Notes under the pieces: model-generated
Seen by the model: the letters and a program-made list of their open reading frames with translations, nothing else
Databases searched by the model: none
What the model was told of the DNA's origin: nothing
NCBI GenBank assembly: GCA_964564435.1
Contig: CAZMAT010000009.1
Span: 1-64,000, forward strand
DNA: 64,000 nucleotides
Direction of reading: 5' to 3'
From: Fermentibacter sp964564435
GTDB taxonomy: Bacteria > Fermentibacterota > Fermentibacteria > Fermentibacterales > Fermentibacteraceae
Shown here: one piece after another, positions 50,948 to 58,513 of the stretch
Position numbering within the stretch: the stretch's first letter is position 1
Layout of the letters: every line of letters begins with the position of its first letter
Program-made: the position numbers and the translations under genes

Positions 50948-51436
50948 TCAGGCCTCCCTGGTTTCTGCCGTCTGCCTGCAGTCACGGATCAGCCTCGCGG
51001 CGTCGTCGGGGGAAACCCTCCCGTGTACTTCGCCGTTGATGCTGATCACCGGCGCCAGAGCACAGGCCCCCATGCAGGCGACGATCTCGAGGCTGAAGAG
51101 GCCGTCGCGCGTGGTCCTGCCGGATTCGATGCCCAGCTCGCGCTTTGTCCTCTCCAGCACCTTCAGCGAACCCTTCACGTGGCAGGCCGTACCGCGGCAG
51201 ATCTGCACGTGGAAGCGGCCGACCGGCTCGAACCTGAACTGGTTGTAGAAGGTCGCCACTCCGAAGATCTTGCTGACAGGAAGCCTCAGCTTCCGCCCTA
51301 TCAGCACCACAGCCTCCCTGGGCAGGTAGCCAAGCTCGTGCTGGGCATCCTGGAGGATCGGGATGAGTGAATCCCTGCCCGTTCCCGGGTGCTCCGACAC
51401 AATCCGGTCGATCGTCGATCCGAGATCCTGAGTCAT
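50948..51436 (-). CDS. hydC: NuoE-like [2Fe-2S] subunit HydC
   Basis: A 162-residue thioredoxin-fold ferredoxin subunit. Its cluster ligands are in ICRGTACHVKG and VACMGACALAPV, the NuoE pattern; LIPILQDAQHELGYLP is the usual N-terminal helix. It pairs with HydB in the electron path. The start overlaps the rex stop by 4 bp (ATGA), tying its synthesis to the regulator. Confidence 0.94.
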   Translation of the reverse strand: MTQDLGSTIDRIVSEHPGTGRDSLIPILQDAQHELGYLPREAVVLIGRKLRLPVSKIFGVATFYNQFRFEPVGRFHVQICRGTACHVKGSLKVLERTKRELGIESGRTTRDGLFSLEIVACMGACALAPVISINGEVHGRVSPDDAARLIRDCRQTAETREA

Positions 51437-52077
51437 TTCCGCTCCAGCGCGGCTCTCCTGGCGAAGAAGGCCACTGTTTCAAGGGACATCGTCATATCCC
51501 TCTCCTCGAGGAACACCCCTTCAGGAACCCTCAGGGGCACCGGTGCATAGTTGAGAATACCGTGGATGCCGGAGGCGACCAGCAGGTCCGTCGTCTCCTG
51601 GGCACGCGCGGCAGGCACTGCCAGTATGGCGGTAGCTATGGACTCGCGCCTGAGCACCGCCGTCAGTTCGGACATCGGATGGCATCTGCAGCCGTTGATC
51701 ACCCTCCCCGTCTTCTGAGGATCGGTGTCGAACGACGCGGTGATCCTCAGGTTCGGCCGCCTGCCCGAGAAGTAGGAGAGGATGGCCCTGCCTAGGTTGC
51801 CTACTCCGACCAGGGCCACTCTCTGGACTTCGGGATGGTCGAGGACCTTGGAGATGCCGTCGATCAGATCCCTTGTCCTGTAGCCCTTCCCGGGGCTCCC
51901 GGAACAACCCGTCGACATGAGGTCGCGCCTCACCTGTGCCGGAGTGACGCATGCGAGCACGGCCAGCTCGTGGGAGAAGACGTGCTCCCTCCCGCCGGGG
52001 ATGGATGACTCCAGCAGGCGCCTGTAGAGACTCAGCCGCCCGACCGTCTTGCTCGCGATCGTGACACCATTCATCAT
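51433..52077 (-). CDS. rex: Redox-sensing transcriptional repressor Rex
   Basis: A repressor of about 214 residues that leaves DNA when NADH is high. The N-terminal winged helix (RLSLYRRLLESSIPGG, LAVLACVTPAQVRRDLMSTGCSGSPGKGY) precedes a Rossmann domain (VALVGVGNLGRAILSYF). The C-terminal domain-swapped helix is present (MSLETVAFFARRAALERK). ATG 52077 or 52074 may be used. It is first in the hydrogenase transcript, behind a Rex box, indicating self-regulation and redox control of hydCBA. Confidence 0.95.
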   Translation of the reverse strand: MMNGVTIASKTVGRLSLYRRLLESSIPGGREHVFSHELAVLACVTPAQVRRDLMSTGCSGSPGKGYRTRDLIDGISKVLDHPEVQRVALVGVGNLGRAILSYFSGRRPNLRITASFDTDPQKTGRVINGCRCHPMSELTAVLRRESIATAILAVPAARAQETTDLLVASGIHGILNYAPVPLRVPEGVFLEERDMTMSLETVAFFARRAALERK

Positions 52078-52100
52078 TTGCGAGTTTCTTTCAGTGCGCT

Positions 52101-52118
52101 TTGTGAACTTCGTCACAG
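52101..52118. promoter_or_regulatory. Rex operator
   Basis: TTGTGAACTTCGTCACAG matches the 18-bp Rex consensus TTGTGAAnnnnTTCACAA closely: the left half-site is perfect, and two positions differ in the right half. It lies two bases downstream of the predicted -10 box and 23 bp before the rex start. Confidence 0.85.
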
Positions 52119-52120
52119 CT

Positions 52121-52149
52121 ATGCTATGCAAACCGCATTCCGTTGTCAA
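52121..52149 (-). promoter_or_regulatory. Promoter of the rex-hydCBA operon
   Basis: On the minus strand, TTGACA (52144-52149) and TAGCAT (52121-52126) are separated by 17 bp. The Rex box occupies the expected start-site region. Confidence 0.6.
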
Positions 52150-52173
52150 CCCGCCTCTGTCCGATATCCCTGA

Positions 52174-52899
52174 TCATGGAGCCCTGGTGGCGTCGACGAG
52201 CCTCGGAGGTCCGCCTCCATCCAGTTCGAGAACGGGCACGGAACCGCATGTGTCAGGGGTCAGGCAGAGAGAGGCATCCCCGGGCGGCATGGACTTTTCG
52301 ACCGATTCCAGGAAGCGGAGGGCGGCGCCGGATGCCGAAATGCGGGAAAGCCAGGACCCCGGATCGGTGATCCGGCCGCCCCGTGCCAGGGTCGATTCGA
52401 AGAACGATGCGAATTCCTCGTCCTCCGGGGCAGGGGTCGAACCCGAGTCTCCCATGGCGAGAAGGGTCACCAGGCGCGCCCCGCTGGAGAGGACGAACCC
52501 GGCGGCGGCTCCGGCATTCGCGAAGCAGGCCATGATCACCGCGTCACAGCGTGACGAGACGCGCAGGACTCCGCGTGATCCCGCCGAGGTAGCATGGATG
52601 ACGGTGCGTCCCCTCAGGTCCATTTCCATGAGCAGTGTCGGCGAGTTGCCCGTGTCGAACCCGGGGAGCATGACGCCCCCGCGCTCACCCGCCAGGATCC
52701 AGGAGGGGTTCGCGGCCTTGAGCGCCCGCGCCTCCTCCACAGACCCGGCGGGGACGATCGAGTGGGCGCCCTTCTCCAGGGCCAGGCACGCGAAGGTGCC
52801 TGCCCTGAAAACGTCTATGACGACACAGAGGCCTCCGGCCCGATCAGCGCCATCCAGGAGGGACAGGCGCCTCACGGCCGGAGCCCCGGGGCGCCTCAT
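52174..52899 (-). CDS. comB: 2-phosphosulfolactate phosphatase-like protein (ComB family)
   Basis: A 241-residue protein of the ComB fold, which removes phosphate from 2-phosphosulfolactate in coenzyme M or sulfolactate synthesis. Motifs: VVIDVFRAGTFACLALEKGAHSI, WILAGERGGVMLPGFDTGNSPT, and RTVIHATSAGSRGVL. ATG 52899 overlaps the peroxiredoxin stop (ATGA). No ComA or ComC partner is visible in the window, so the bacterial role is uncertain. Confidence 0.85.
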   Translation of the reverse strand: MRRPGAPAVRRLSLLDGADRAGGLCVVIDVFRAGTFACLALEKGAHSIVPAGSVEEARALKAANPSWILAGERGGVMLPGFDTGNSPTLLMEMDLRGRTVIHATSAGSRGVLRVSSRCDAVIMACFANAGAAAGFVLSSGARLVTLLAMGDSGSTPAPEDEEFASFFESTLARGGRITDPGSWLSRISASGAALRFLESVEKSMPPGDASLCLTPDTCGSVPVLELDGGGPPRLVDATRAP

Positions 52900-53354
52900 C
52901 GCTGGCTTAGTATCGACAGCACCTCGTCTATGTCGGGGAGCTCGGGGATCTCGTATATGCGGGACCAGATCAGGCTGCCGTTCTCGTCGAGCAGGAGGTT
53001 GGCCCTCTCGGAGAAACCCTCCTTCCCGCGCAGGAGCCCCAGCTTGCCGGCGACTCCGCCGTGCGGCCAGAAATCGGACAGGATCCGGAGGTTGTTGAGG
53101 CCCATGTCCCTGGCCCAGGCGTGCTTGGCCGGCCATGCATCGACGCTCATCCCCACGGGGATGGTGTTCAGGGATTCGAACCTGTAGTACGCATCCTCGA
53201 GGGACTGCATCTGCCTCGTGCACACGGGGGTGAAGGCCAGGGGGTGGAAGGACAGGAGCACCTTCCTGCCCACCAGCTCCGAGAGTGAGAACTCGACGTT
53301 GTGCTGGTCCCTGAGCACGAAATCCATCACGGTGTCGCCCTCGGATAGCAGCAT
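52896..53354 (-). CDS. Peroxiredoxin (AhpC/TSA superfamily)
   Basis: A 152-residue thiol peroxidase. The peroxidatic Cys lies in PLAFTPVCTRQM (family PxxxTPxC), with the fold's opening GDTVMDFVLRDQHNVEFSLSELVG. No second conserved Cys is obvious, so it is probably a 1-Cys type needing an external thiol. It reduces peroxides, which suits an oxygen-sensitive anaerobe. It is 15 bp downstream of the TlpA-like lipoprotein gene, a possible reductant partner, and coupled to comB. Confidence 0.92.
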   Translation of the reverse strand: MLLSEGDTVMDFVLRDQHNVEFSLSELVGRKVLLSFHPLAFTPVCTRQMQSLEDAYYRFESLNTIPVGMSVDAWPAKHAWARDMGLNNLRILSDFWPHGGVAGKLGLLRGKEGFSERANLLLDENGSLIWSRIYEIPELPDIDEVLSILSQR

Positions 53355-53369
53355 GAACCGACCTCCCGC

Positions 53370-54542
53370 CTACTGCGCGGCCAGGGCCGCTTCTATCTGG
53401 CTCCTGAGGGTCTGCTCGCCCGCGGGATCGTATCCGCGCGAGGAGTAGACCACGCTGCCGTCCATCCCTATCACGTAGAACGTGGGGATCCCGGTGACCA
53501 GATAGGCCTCGGCCACCTCGTCGCCGCCGATCACTATCGGATAGGTGTACCCGTTCTCGGCCATGAAAGCCGCCGGATCGCCGTCCTCCCATACGTTCAC
53601 GCCGATTATCCTCACCGGCCTGCCCTCGAATTCCTCGTAGAGGGCCTGGATGCCGGGCATCGCACTCGCACAGGGTCCGCACCAGGTCGCCCAGAAATCC
53701 AGGACCACGACGTTGCCGGCGAGATCGGAGAGCGTCACCTGCTCGCCGTCAGGGGTCTCGAGAGTCCAGTCGGGAGCCTGGGATCCGTTGCCGAGGACGC
53801 TGCTGTAATCCTCGGTCTGTATGCCGTCCGGGATGTCGGCGAGCCTGTAGGCCTCCGGACCCGGCACCGGATCGAGGATGGCCAGGTCGGCGATCTCGAG
53901 GATCTGTGCGCCTGTCATGTCCTCTTCGGAGGCGAAGCGCTCGACCCTCCTCGGGAGATGGTCATCCCTTCCCAGGAACCAGCGCGCGCTCTCGATGCCG
54001 TCCTGGTAGACGACGAAGATCACGTCGCAGGGAACGCCGCCGACCGAGTCGACCCGCTCCCATGCGATGCTGTCGGCCTCGATCTCGGAGCTGAAGGGCT
54101 CATCCACCACGAACTCGATCATCAGGCCGTAGAAGGCGAATTCCAGGAGATCCGAGGCGCCGGCCTCCAGGGAGCCCCGGGAGAGGAGCAGGGCCGATCT
54201 GTCGAGCACCCAGGCGCTGTCGCCATCGGAAGCTATCGTCAGGGAGGGCAGGATGTCGCCTGTATCGAGGGTGTCGGCGTCGAATTCGACCCTGAGGAGC
54301 GGGAAATCGCCTTCGGCGGTCCTGCCGGCCCTGACCGTGCCCGTGAAGGGCGGGATCATCTCCTCCAGGTCGCCCGAGCCGGAGAGAGCGAAATCGTATT
54401 CGACGGCCATCACGCTCGAGGCGGCCGAATCGGCGGCCCTCATCAGGGCTACGGGATCGGGCGTTGCCGGAGCGGGTGCCGGTCCGCATGCGATCAGCAT
54501 GACGACGAATGCAGCGAGTGCCAGTACGGGGACGGTTCTCAT
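53370..54542 (-). CDS. TlpA-like thioredoxin-domain lipoprotein
   Basis: A 390-residue exported protein. Lipobox VMLIACG; residues about 25-245 are a beta-rich LolA/DUF2092-like region (VEYDFALSGSGDLEEM, FDADTLDTGDILPSLTIAS, DVIFVVYQDGIESARWFLG). The C-terminal 140 residues are a TlpA/AhpC-type thioredoxin fold with active site FWATWCGPC, preceded by GSQAPDWTLETPDGEQVTLSDL. It probably reduces disulfides in the periplasm. ATG 54542 follows AGGAAGG. A strong terminator separates it from the M28 gene. Confidence 0.88.
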   Translation of the reverse strand: MRTVPVLALAAFVVMLIACGPAPAPATPDPVALMRAADSAASSVMAVEYDFALSGSGDLEEMIPPFTGTVRAGRTAEGDFPLLRVEFDADTLDTGDILPSLTIASDGDSAWVLDRSALLLSRGSLEAGASDLLEFAFYGLMIEFVVDEPFSSEIEADSIAWERVDSVGGVPCDVIFVVYQDGIESARWFLGRDDHLPRRVERFASEEDMTGAQILEIADLAILDPVPGPEAYRLADIPDGIQTEDYSSVLGNGSQAPDWTLETPDGEQVTLSDLAGNVVVLDFWATWCGPCASAMPGIQALYEEFEGRPVRIIGVNVWEDGDPAAFMAENGYTYPIVIGGDEVAEAYLVTGIPTFYVIGMDGSVVYSSRGYDPAGEQTLRSQIEAALAAQ

Positions 54543-54566
54543 GGCGGGCCTTCCTGGTGGGTCGAT

Positions 54567-54604
54567 AAAAAAAGGGGTGCGGCCGGCGGCAGCCGGCCGC
54601 ACCC
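54567..54604 (-). terminator. Rho-independent terminator of the M28 peptidase gene
   Basis: On the minus strand, GGGTGCGGCCGGC and its complement form a perfect 13-bp stem (54575-54587 with 54592-54604, 4-nt loop), followed by CTTTTTTT (54567-54574). Confidence 0.92.
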
Positions 54605-54612
54605 GCTGGATC

Positions 54613-56181
54613 CTATCTCAGGACTGTGAACACAGCCGTGTCGGACGAGCCGCCGGACGAGGCCTCCAGGACGAAGACGCCGGCGGGCAGAGCCGAGACG
54701 TCGATGGAGAACGACGTGCCTTCGCCTTCGAGGCCGCCGCGCAGAGCCACCCTGCCCGAGATGTCGTACACGGAGTAGGACGGCCCGGCGAGGCTGCTCG
54801 ATACTCCGAAGGTTACGAGACCGGTCGAGGGGTTGGGGCCCACGCCCGTGATGACGAAGGAGCCGGGTACCGCTCCCGATCCTTCATCCTCGATGCCGTA
54901 GCCGCCCAGGGGCTCGGCAAAGTAGGCCGCGGCTGCGATGGCTCCCCTGGCACAGTCGGTTCCGAACGGGAAGTAGGACATGTAGTTGGCGAGGACGTCG
55001 CTGGTCTGGTGGTAGTAGGGGTTGTCGTTGAACGCGTTCTCGATGCCGAGGATCGCAGGATAGCCCTGGTTCCAGAACGACGCATGGTCGCTGTAGGTGG
55101 TGCCGGGGCTGTACTCGGTGATGACGTCGAGGGCGGGCACGTACGTGTCGCAGATGGCGTCGAAGGCAAGCGCGAGGCCGTTGGACGAGGTGTTGTACGG
55201 CACCCACATCGAGGCGTCGCCCGAGGGCCCGTACAGGATCATGTCGAAGTTCAGGACTGCGATGATGTCATCGCCCGCAGCTGCGCACTGGTCGGCGTAG
55301 TAGGCGCTTCCGTAGAGTCCCTGCTCCTCGCCGCCGAAGCATACGAACCTTACGGTGTTGGCGAAGTAGAAGCCGGACATCGCCCTGGCCGCCTCGACCA
55401 CCGCGGCCGAACCGCTGGCGTTGTCGTCGGCCCCCGGCGCGTTGGTGGTCGACTGCGGCGAGGTCGAGTCGAGATGCCCGCAGATGATCACTATCTTGGT
55501 CGAATCCTCGATGCCCTGGATCTCGCCGATCACGTTCTCGCAGTCGTAGGAGCCCATGTCGAAATACTGCAGCTCGGCCGGGATTCCGTAGTCGCCGAAC
55601 CGGTCCTGGACGTACAGGGCGGCGGTGTCGTAGCCGTCGGTGCTGGAATACCGGGTGAGGCAGTCCTGCATGTCCTGGATGGTGGTCTGGAAGCTGGTCT
55701 CGTCGACGATCGACACTATGTCGGCCACGAAGCCGTCCATCCCCCCGTCTCGGGCGGGCATGTACAGCTCCACGGGCGCCTGGAGCACCGTTTCACGCAG
55801 CGGCTGCACGAGCCTTATCCCCGGCAGGGCGGGCAGGGATGCGGGGGAGGTGGAGAGTTCCACGACCGTCACATCGCCGTTCTGATAGAGAGGTGTCCCG
55901 ATGCCGACGGCGGAGACGGCCCCCCGCGGCGAAGCGGCATGGACGACCGCGTAGTCGCCGGGATCGCGGAAGGATGGATCGAGCAGGGTCGCGAACCTGA
56001 GCCCCGCGGCATCTTCCGGGGCACCCGAGCAGAGCGCCCAGCCGTCGGCGACGAAATAGAAGTCGAAGTCCGAGGTCCACTCCTGGGCGTACAGGTCTCT
56101 CGTTCCGGTTTCCATGACGTAGAGGGCGTCCGCCGATGCGACGGCGGAGGCGGCGAGCAGGGCCAACAACAGTCTGGGCAT
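54613..56181 (-). CDS. Secreted M28-family metallopeptidase with C-terminal sorting domain
   Basis: A 522-residue exported aminopeptidase. Signal peptide RLLLALLAASAVASADA. The zinc site of the M28 family is complete: GHLDS, GADDNASGSA, GGEEQGLYGS (catalytic and bridging Glu), LNFDMI and YYHQTSD. Between the signal and catalytic domain lies a beta-type propeptide. From about residue 440 a FlgD/Por-type C-terminal domain follows (GVGPNPSTGLVTFGV, YDISGRVAL, LPAGVFVLEASSGG). ATG 56181 follows AGGAG. Confidence 0.93.
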   Translation of the reverse strand: MPRLLLALLAASAVASADALYVMETGTRDLYAQEWTSDFDFYFVADGWALCSGAPEDAAGLRFATLLDPSFRDPGDYAVVHAASPRGAVSAVGIGTPLYQNGDVTVVELSTSPASLPALPGIRLVQPLRETVLQAPVELYMPARDGGMDGFVADIVSIVDETSFQTTIQDMQDCLTRYSSTDGYDTAALYVQDRFGDYGIPAELQYFDMGSYDCENVIGEIQGIEDSTKIVIICGHLDSTSPQSTTNAPGADDNASGSAAVVEAARAMSGFYFANTVRFVCFGGEEQGLYGSAYYADQCAAAGDDIIAVLNFDMILYGPSGDASMWVPYNTSSNGLALAFDAICDTYVPALDVITEYSPGTTYSDHASFWNQGYPAILGIENAFNDNPYYHQTSDVLANYMSYFPFGTDCARGAIAAAAYFAEPLGGYGIEDEGSGAVPGSFVITGVGPNPSTGLVTFGVSSSLAGPSYSVYDISGRVALRGGLEGEGTSFSIDVSALPAGVFVLEASSGGSSDTAVFTVLR

Positions 56182-56227
56182 GCATCGACTCCTGTCTATC
56201 GGGATGTTGAATGCCGACGGTGACACT

Positions 56228-56256
56228 ACGATAATTCCCCGGAGCCTCCATCACAA
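56228..56256 (-). promoter_or_regulatory. Possible promoter of the M28 peptidase gene
   Basis: On the minus strand, TTGTGA (56251-56256) and TATCGT (56228-56233) are 17 bp apart, about 47 bp before the start codon. Modest match. Confidence 0.35.
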
Positions 56257-56349
56257 GAAACTACTCCCTGCGCCCGCGTACGGTTCCCGGACTGGCTGAC
56301 GCCCCTTCCGAGCCGATATCTTCGGCAATCCTGGAGGAAGGAGGCTTCG

Positions 56350-56964
56350 GTGAGCAGATTCCGGCTGGTTCCGGTCGCCCTGGTCGTTCTCGCTGCAGCG
56401 TGCGGCCAAAGATCCGAGCTCCGCGTCACCAACAACCTTGGCTCCTATGACATCACAGCGGTCTACGCCTTTCCCGACTCGTCGCTGAAGAGGGGCCAGA
56501 ACCTCCTCGAGGGCAGGATCCAGCCCGGCGAGGTCGTGACTTTCGAGATGGCCCGCGGGACGTACGACGTCATCGTCGTCGACGAGGACGACGACTCGTA
56601 CGATTATCCCGGCCTGCCGCTGGACGAGAACGGGCACGACCTGCTGGTCAAGCTCGAGGACTTCAATATGGGCCATGTCCACTCGGGCGACGGGACCCTC
56701 CCGATCACCATCGAGAACGGCCTCGGCTCGATCACGATCTACTTCGCCTACGCCTCGCTGACCACTTCGGGATGGGGCGAGGACATGCTTCGCACCACCG
56801 TGCTCGTGCCGGGCGAGGAACTGACGATCTGGGTGATGCCCGGGAACTGGAACGTCAGGCTCGAGGACGAGTACGGCGAGGCCTACGTACTGACCGGCAT
56901 CGAACTGGGCGGCGGCACCGACGGCTATTCGCACGTTCTGACGATGGCGGACAGGGAGATCTGA
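56350..56964 (+). CDS. Hypothetical lipoprotein
   Basis: A 204-residue lipoprotein (lipobox LAAAC) starting at GTG 56350, five bases after GGAGG. The mature part is beta-rich: LRVTNNLGSYDITAVYAFPDSS and LPITIENGLGSITIYFAYAS look like two related modules that describe a small domain around an N-x-x-G-S/L turn. An Asp-rich loop (VDEDDDSYDYPGLPLDENG) may bind calcium. No family recognised. It is 32 bp before the metallo-beta-lactamase/rhodanese gene. Confidence 0.65.
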   Translation: MSRFRLVPVALVVLAAACGQRSELRVTNNLGSYDITAVYAFPDSSLKRGQNLLEGRIQPGEVVTFEMARGTYDVIVVDEDDDSYDYPGLPLDENGHDLLVKLEDFNMGHVHSGDGTLPITIENGLGSITIYFAYASLTTSGWGEDMLRTTVLVPGEELTIWVMPGNWNVRLEDEYGEAYVLTGIELGGGTDGYSHVLTMADREI

Positions 56965-56996
56965 GGCGGCGAACAGCGGCCGGAGGGAGGGCCGGG

Positions 56997-58397
56997 ATGC
57001 ATCTGTCCAGCTTCTTCGTGGAGGGGATCGCTCACCGCTCGTACCTCCTGGGCGGTGACAGGAGCTGCGCCGTCGTCGATCCTTCACGTGACGTCGGCAT
57101 CTACACCGAAGCCGCGGCAAAGCTCGGTTTCCGGATCACGCACATCCTCGAGACGCATCTCCACGCCGACTTCATCTCGGGCCACATCGACCTCGCCCAG
57201 GCCACCGGGGCCAGGATCGTCGCTCCGGCCGCCGCCCGCTGCGGATTCGACCACATCCCTGCAGCCGAGGGCGACACGGTCCAGCTCGACCGGCTCAGGA
57301 TCTCGGTGATCGAGACTCCGGGCCACACTCCGGAGCACCTGTCCTACGTCGTGACCGACCTGTCCAGGGGCGGGGAGCCGGCAGCGGTCTTCACGGGCGA
57401 CACCCTCTTCGCAGGCGACACCGGGCGTCCCGACATCTTCCCCGACAGGGCGGAGGAGCTGGCCGCGAAGCTCCACGACAGCATCCGGAGGCTCATGGAG
57501 CTCCCGGATGGATGCATCGTTTTCGCGGCGCATGGCGCGGGCTCGCTCTGCGGCAGGTCGATAGGCTCGATGCCGATGACGACGATCGGCTACGAGAGGG
57601 CATCCAATCCCCTGCTCTCCATGGATGCCGGAGCCTTCGCCTCCGAGCTGGCCGGAGCCGGCCAGCCGGTTCCGGATCACTTCCTCAGGTGCGGTCAGGT
57701 GAACGCCGCAGGCCCCGCCCTCCTGTCCGACCTGCCCCCCGCCCCGCCGCTCGGGCCCGATGACTTCGCCTCCAGGATCGAGGCCGGGGCCATCGTGGTC
57801 GACACCAGGAGCTACGACGCGTTCGGAGGGATGCACGTACCGGGCTCCCTCTCCATAGACCTCGACGGCAACTTCTCCGTTATGGCGGGATGGGTCGTGC
57901 CTCCATCGAGGAACATCCTCCTGGTGACCCAGCCCGGCCGCGTGGATGAGGCCCTGGCCTGTCTGAGGAGGGTCGGGCTCGATGCCGTGGCAGGCACCCT
58001 TGCCGGAGGGATGTTCGCCTGGGCCCGCTCGGGCAAGCCCGTCAGCAGGGTCTACCAGGTCTCCCCCGGGGAACTCGGCGCCATCCTCGACGGCGGCGAC
58101 GGCTGGAAGCTCGTGGATGTCCGATCTCCCGCGGAGTACTCGGCCTTCCACCTGAAGGAGGCTGTCAACATCCCCGTGGCCGACCTCAGGACGAGGGTCC
58201 GCGAACTCGTCCCCACCACGCCGACTCTCGTCATGTGCGGCTCGGGCCGCCGTTCGATCCTCGGGGCCAGCATACTCCTTCGCGGCGGTCTCAAGACCGT
58301 GTTCAACCTCGCGGGCGGGCTGCCGGCGGCTGTCAGGAGTCTGAAGAGGCTCGACGGCGTGATCGAAGGGGATCCCAGGAACCTCGTTTCGGGGTGA
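56997..58397 (+). CDS. Metallo-beta-lactamase fold protein with two rhodanese domains
   Basis: A 466-residue protein resembling persulfide dioxygenase (ETHE1/Blh) fused to sulfurtransferases. The metal site is THLHADFISGH, GHTPEH and TGDTLFAGDTGRPD (residues about 50-150). Two rhodanese domains follow. In the first, the active-site Cys loop reads LLVTQPGR, so it is inactive. The second has LVMCGSGRRS with an active Cys. It probably handles persulfides or thiosulfate. ATG 56997 follows GGAGGGAGGG. Substrate is inferred from family only. Confidence 0.9.
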   Translation: MHLSSFFVEGIAHRSYLLGGDRSCAVVDPSRDVGIYTEAAAKLGFRITHILETHLHADFISGHIDLAQATGARIVAPAAARCGFDHIPAAEGDTVQLDRLRISVIETPGHTPEHLSYVVTDLSRGGEPAAVFTGDTLFAGDTGRPDIFPDRAEELAAKLHDSIRRLMELPDGCIVFAAHGAGSLCGRSIGSMPMTTIGYERASNPLLSMDAGAFASELAGAGQPVPDHFLRCGQVNAAGPALLSDLPPAPPLGPDDFASRIEAGAIVVDTRSYDAFGGMHVPGSLSIDLDGNFSVMAGWVVPPSRNILLVTQPGRVDEALACLRRVGLDAVAGTLAGGMFAWARSGKPVSRVYQVSPGELGAILDGGDGWKLVDVRSPAEYSAFHLKEAVNIPVADLRTRVRELVPTTPTLVMCGSGRRSILGASILLRGGLKTVFNLAGGLPAAVRSLKRLDGVIEGDPRNLVSG

Positions 58398-58438
58398 AAC
58401 ACCGGAACCGAAGCGGATACTGGTTCTCCCGGCCGCGA

Positions 58439-58466
58439 TTGTCCCGGACAGGTGCGGGTCTATATT
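58439..58466 (+). promoter_or_regulatory. Predicted promoter of the sodium:solute symporter gene
   Basis: TTGTCC (58439-58444) and TATATT (58461-58466) are separated by 16 bp, 47 bp before the ATG at 58514. Confidence 0.45.
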
Positions 58467-58513
58467 CCGATTTCGTGTCTGCTTGCTCGGTGCGTTCAAC
58501 CGGAGGGGCGTAG

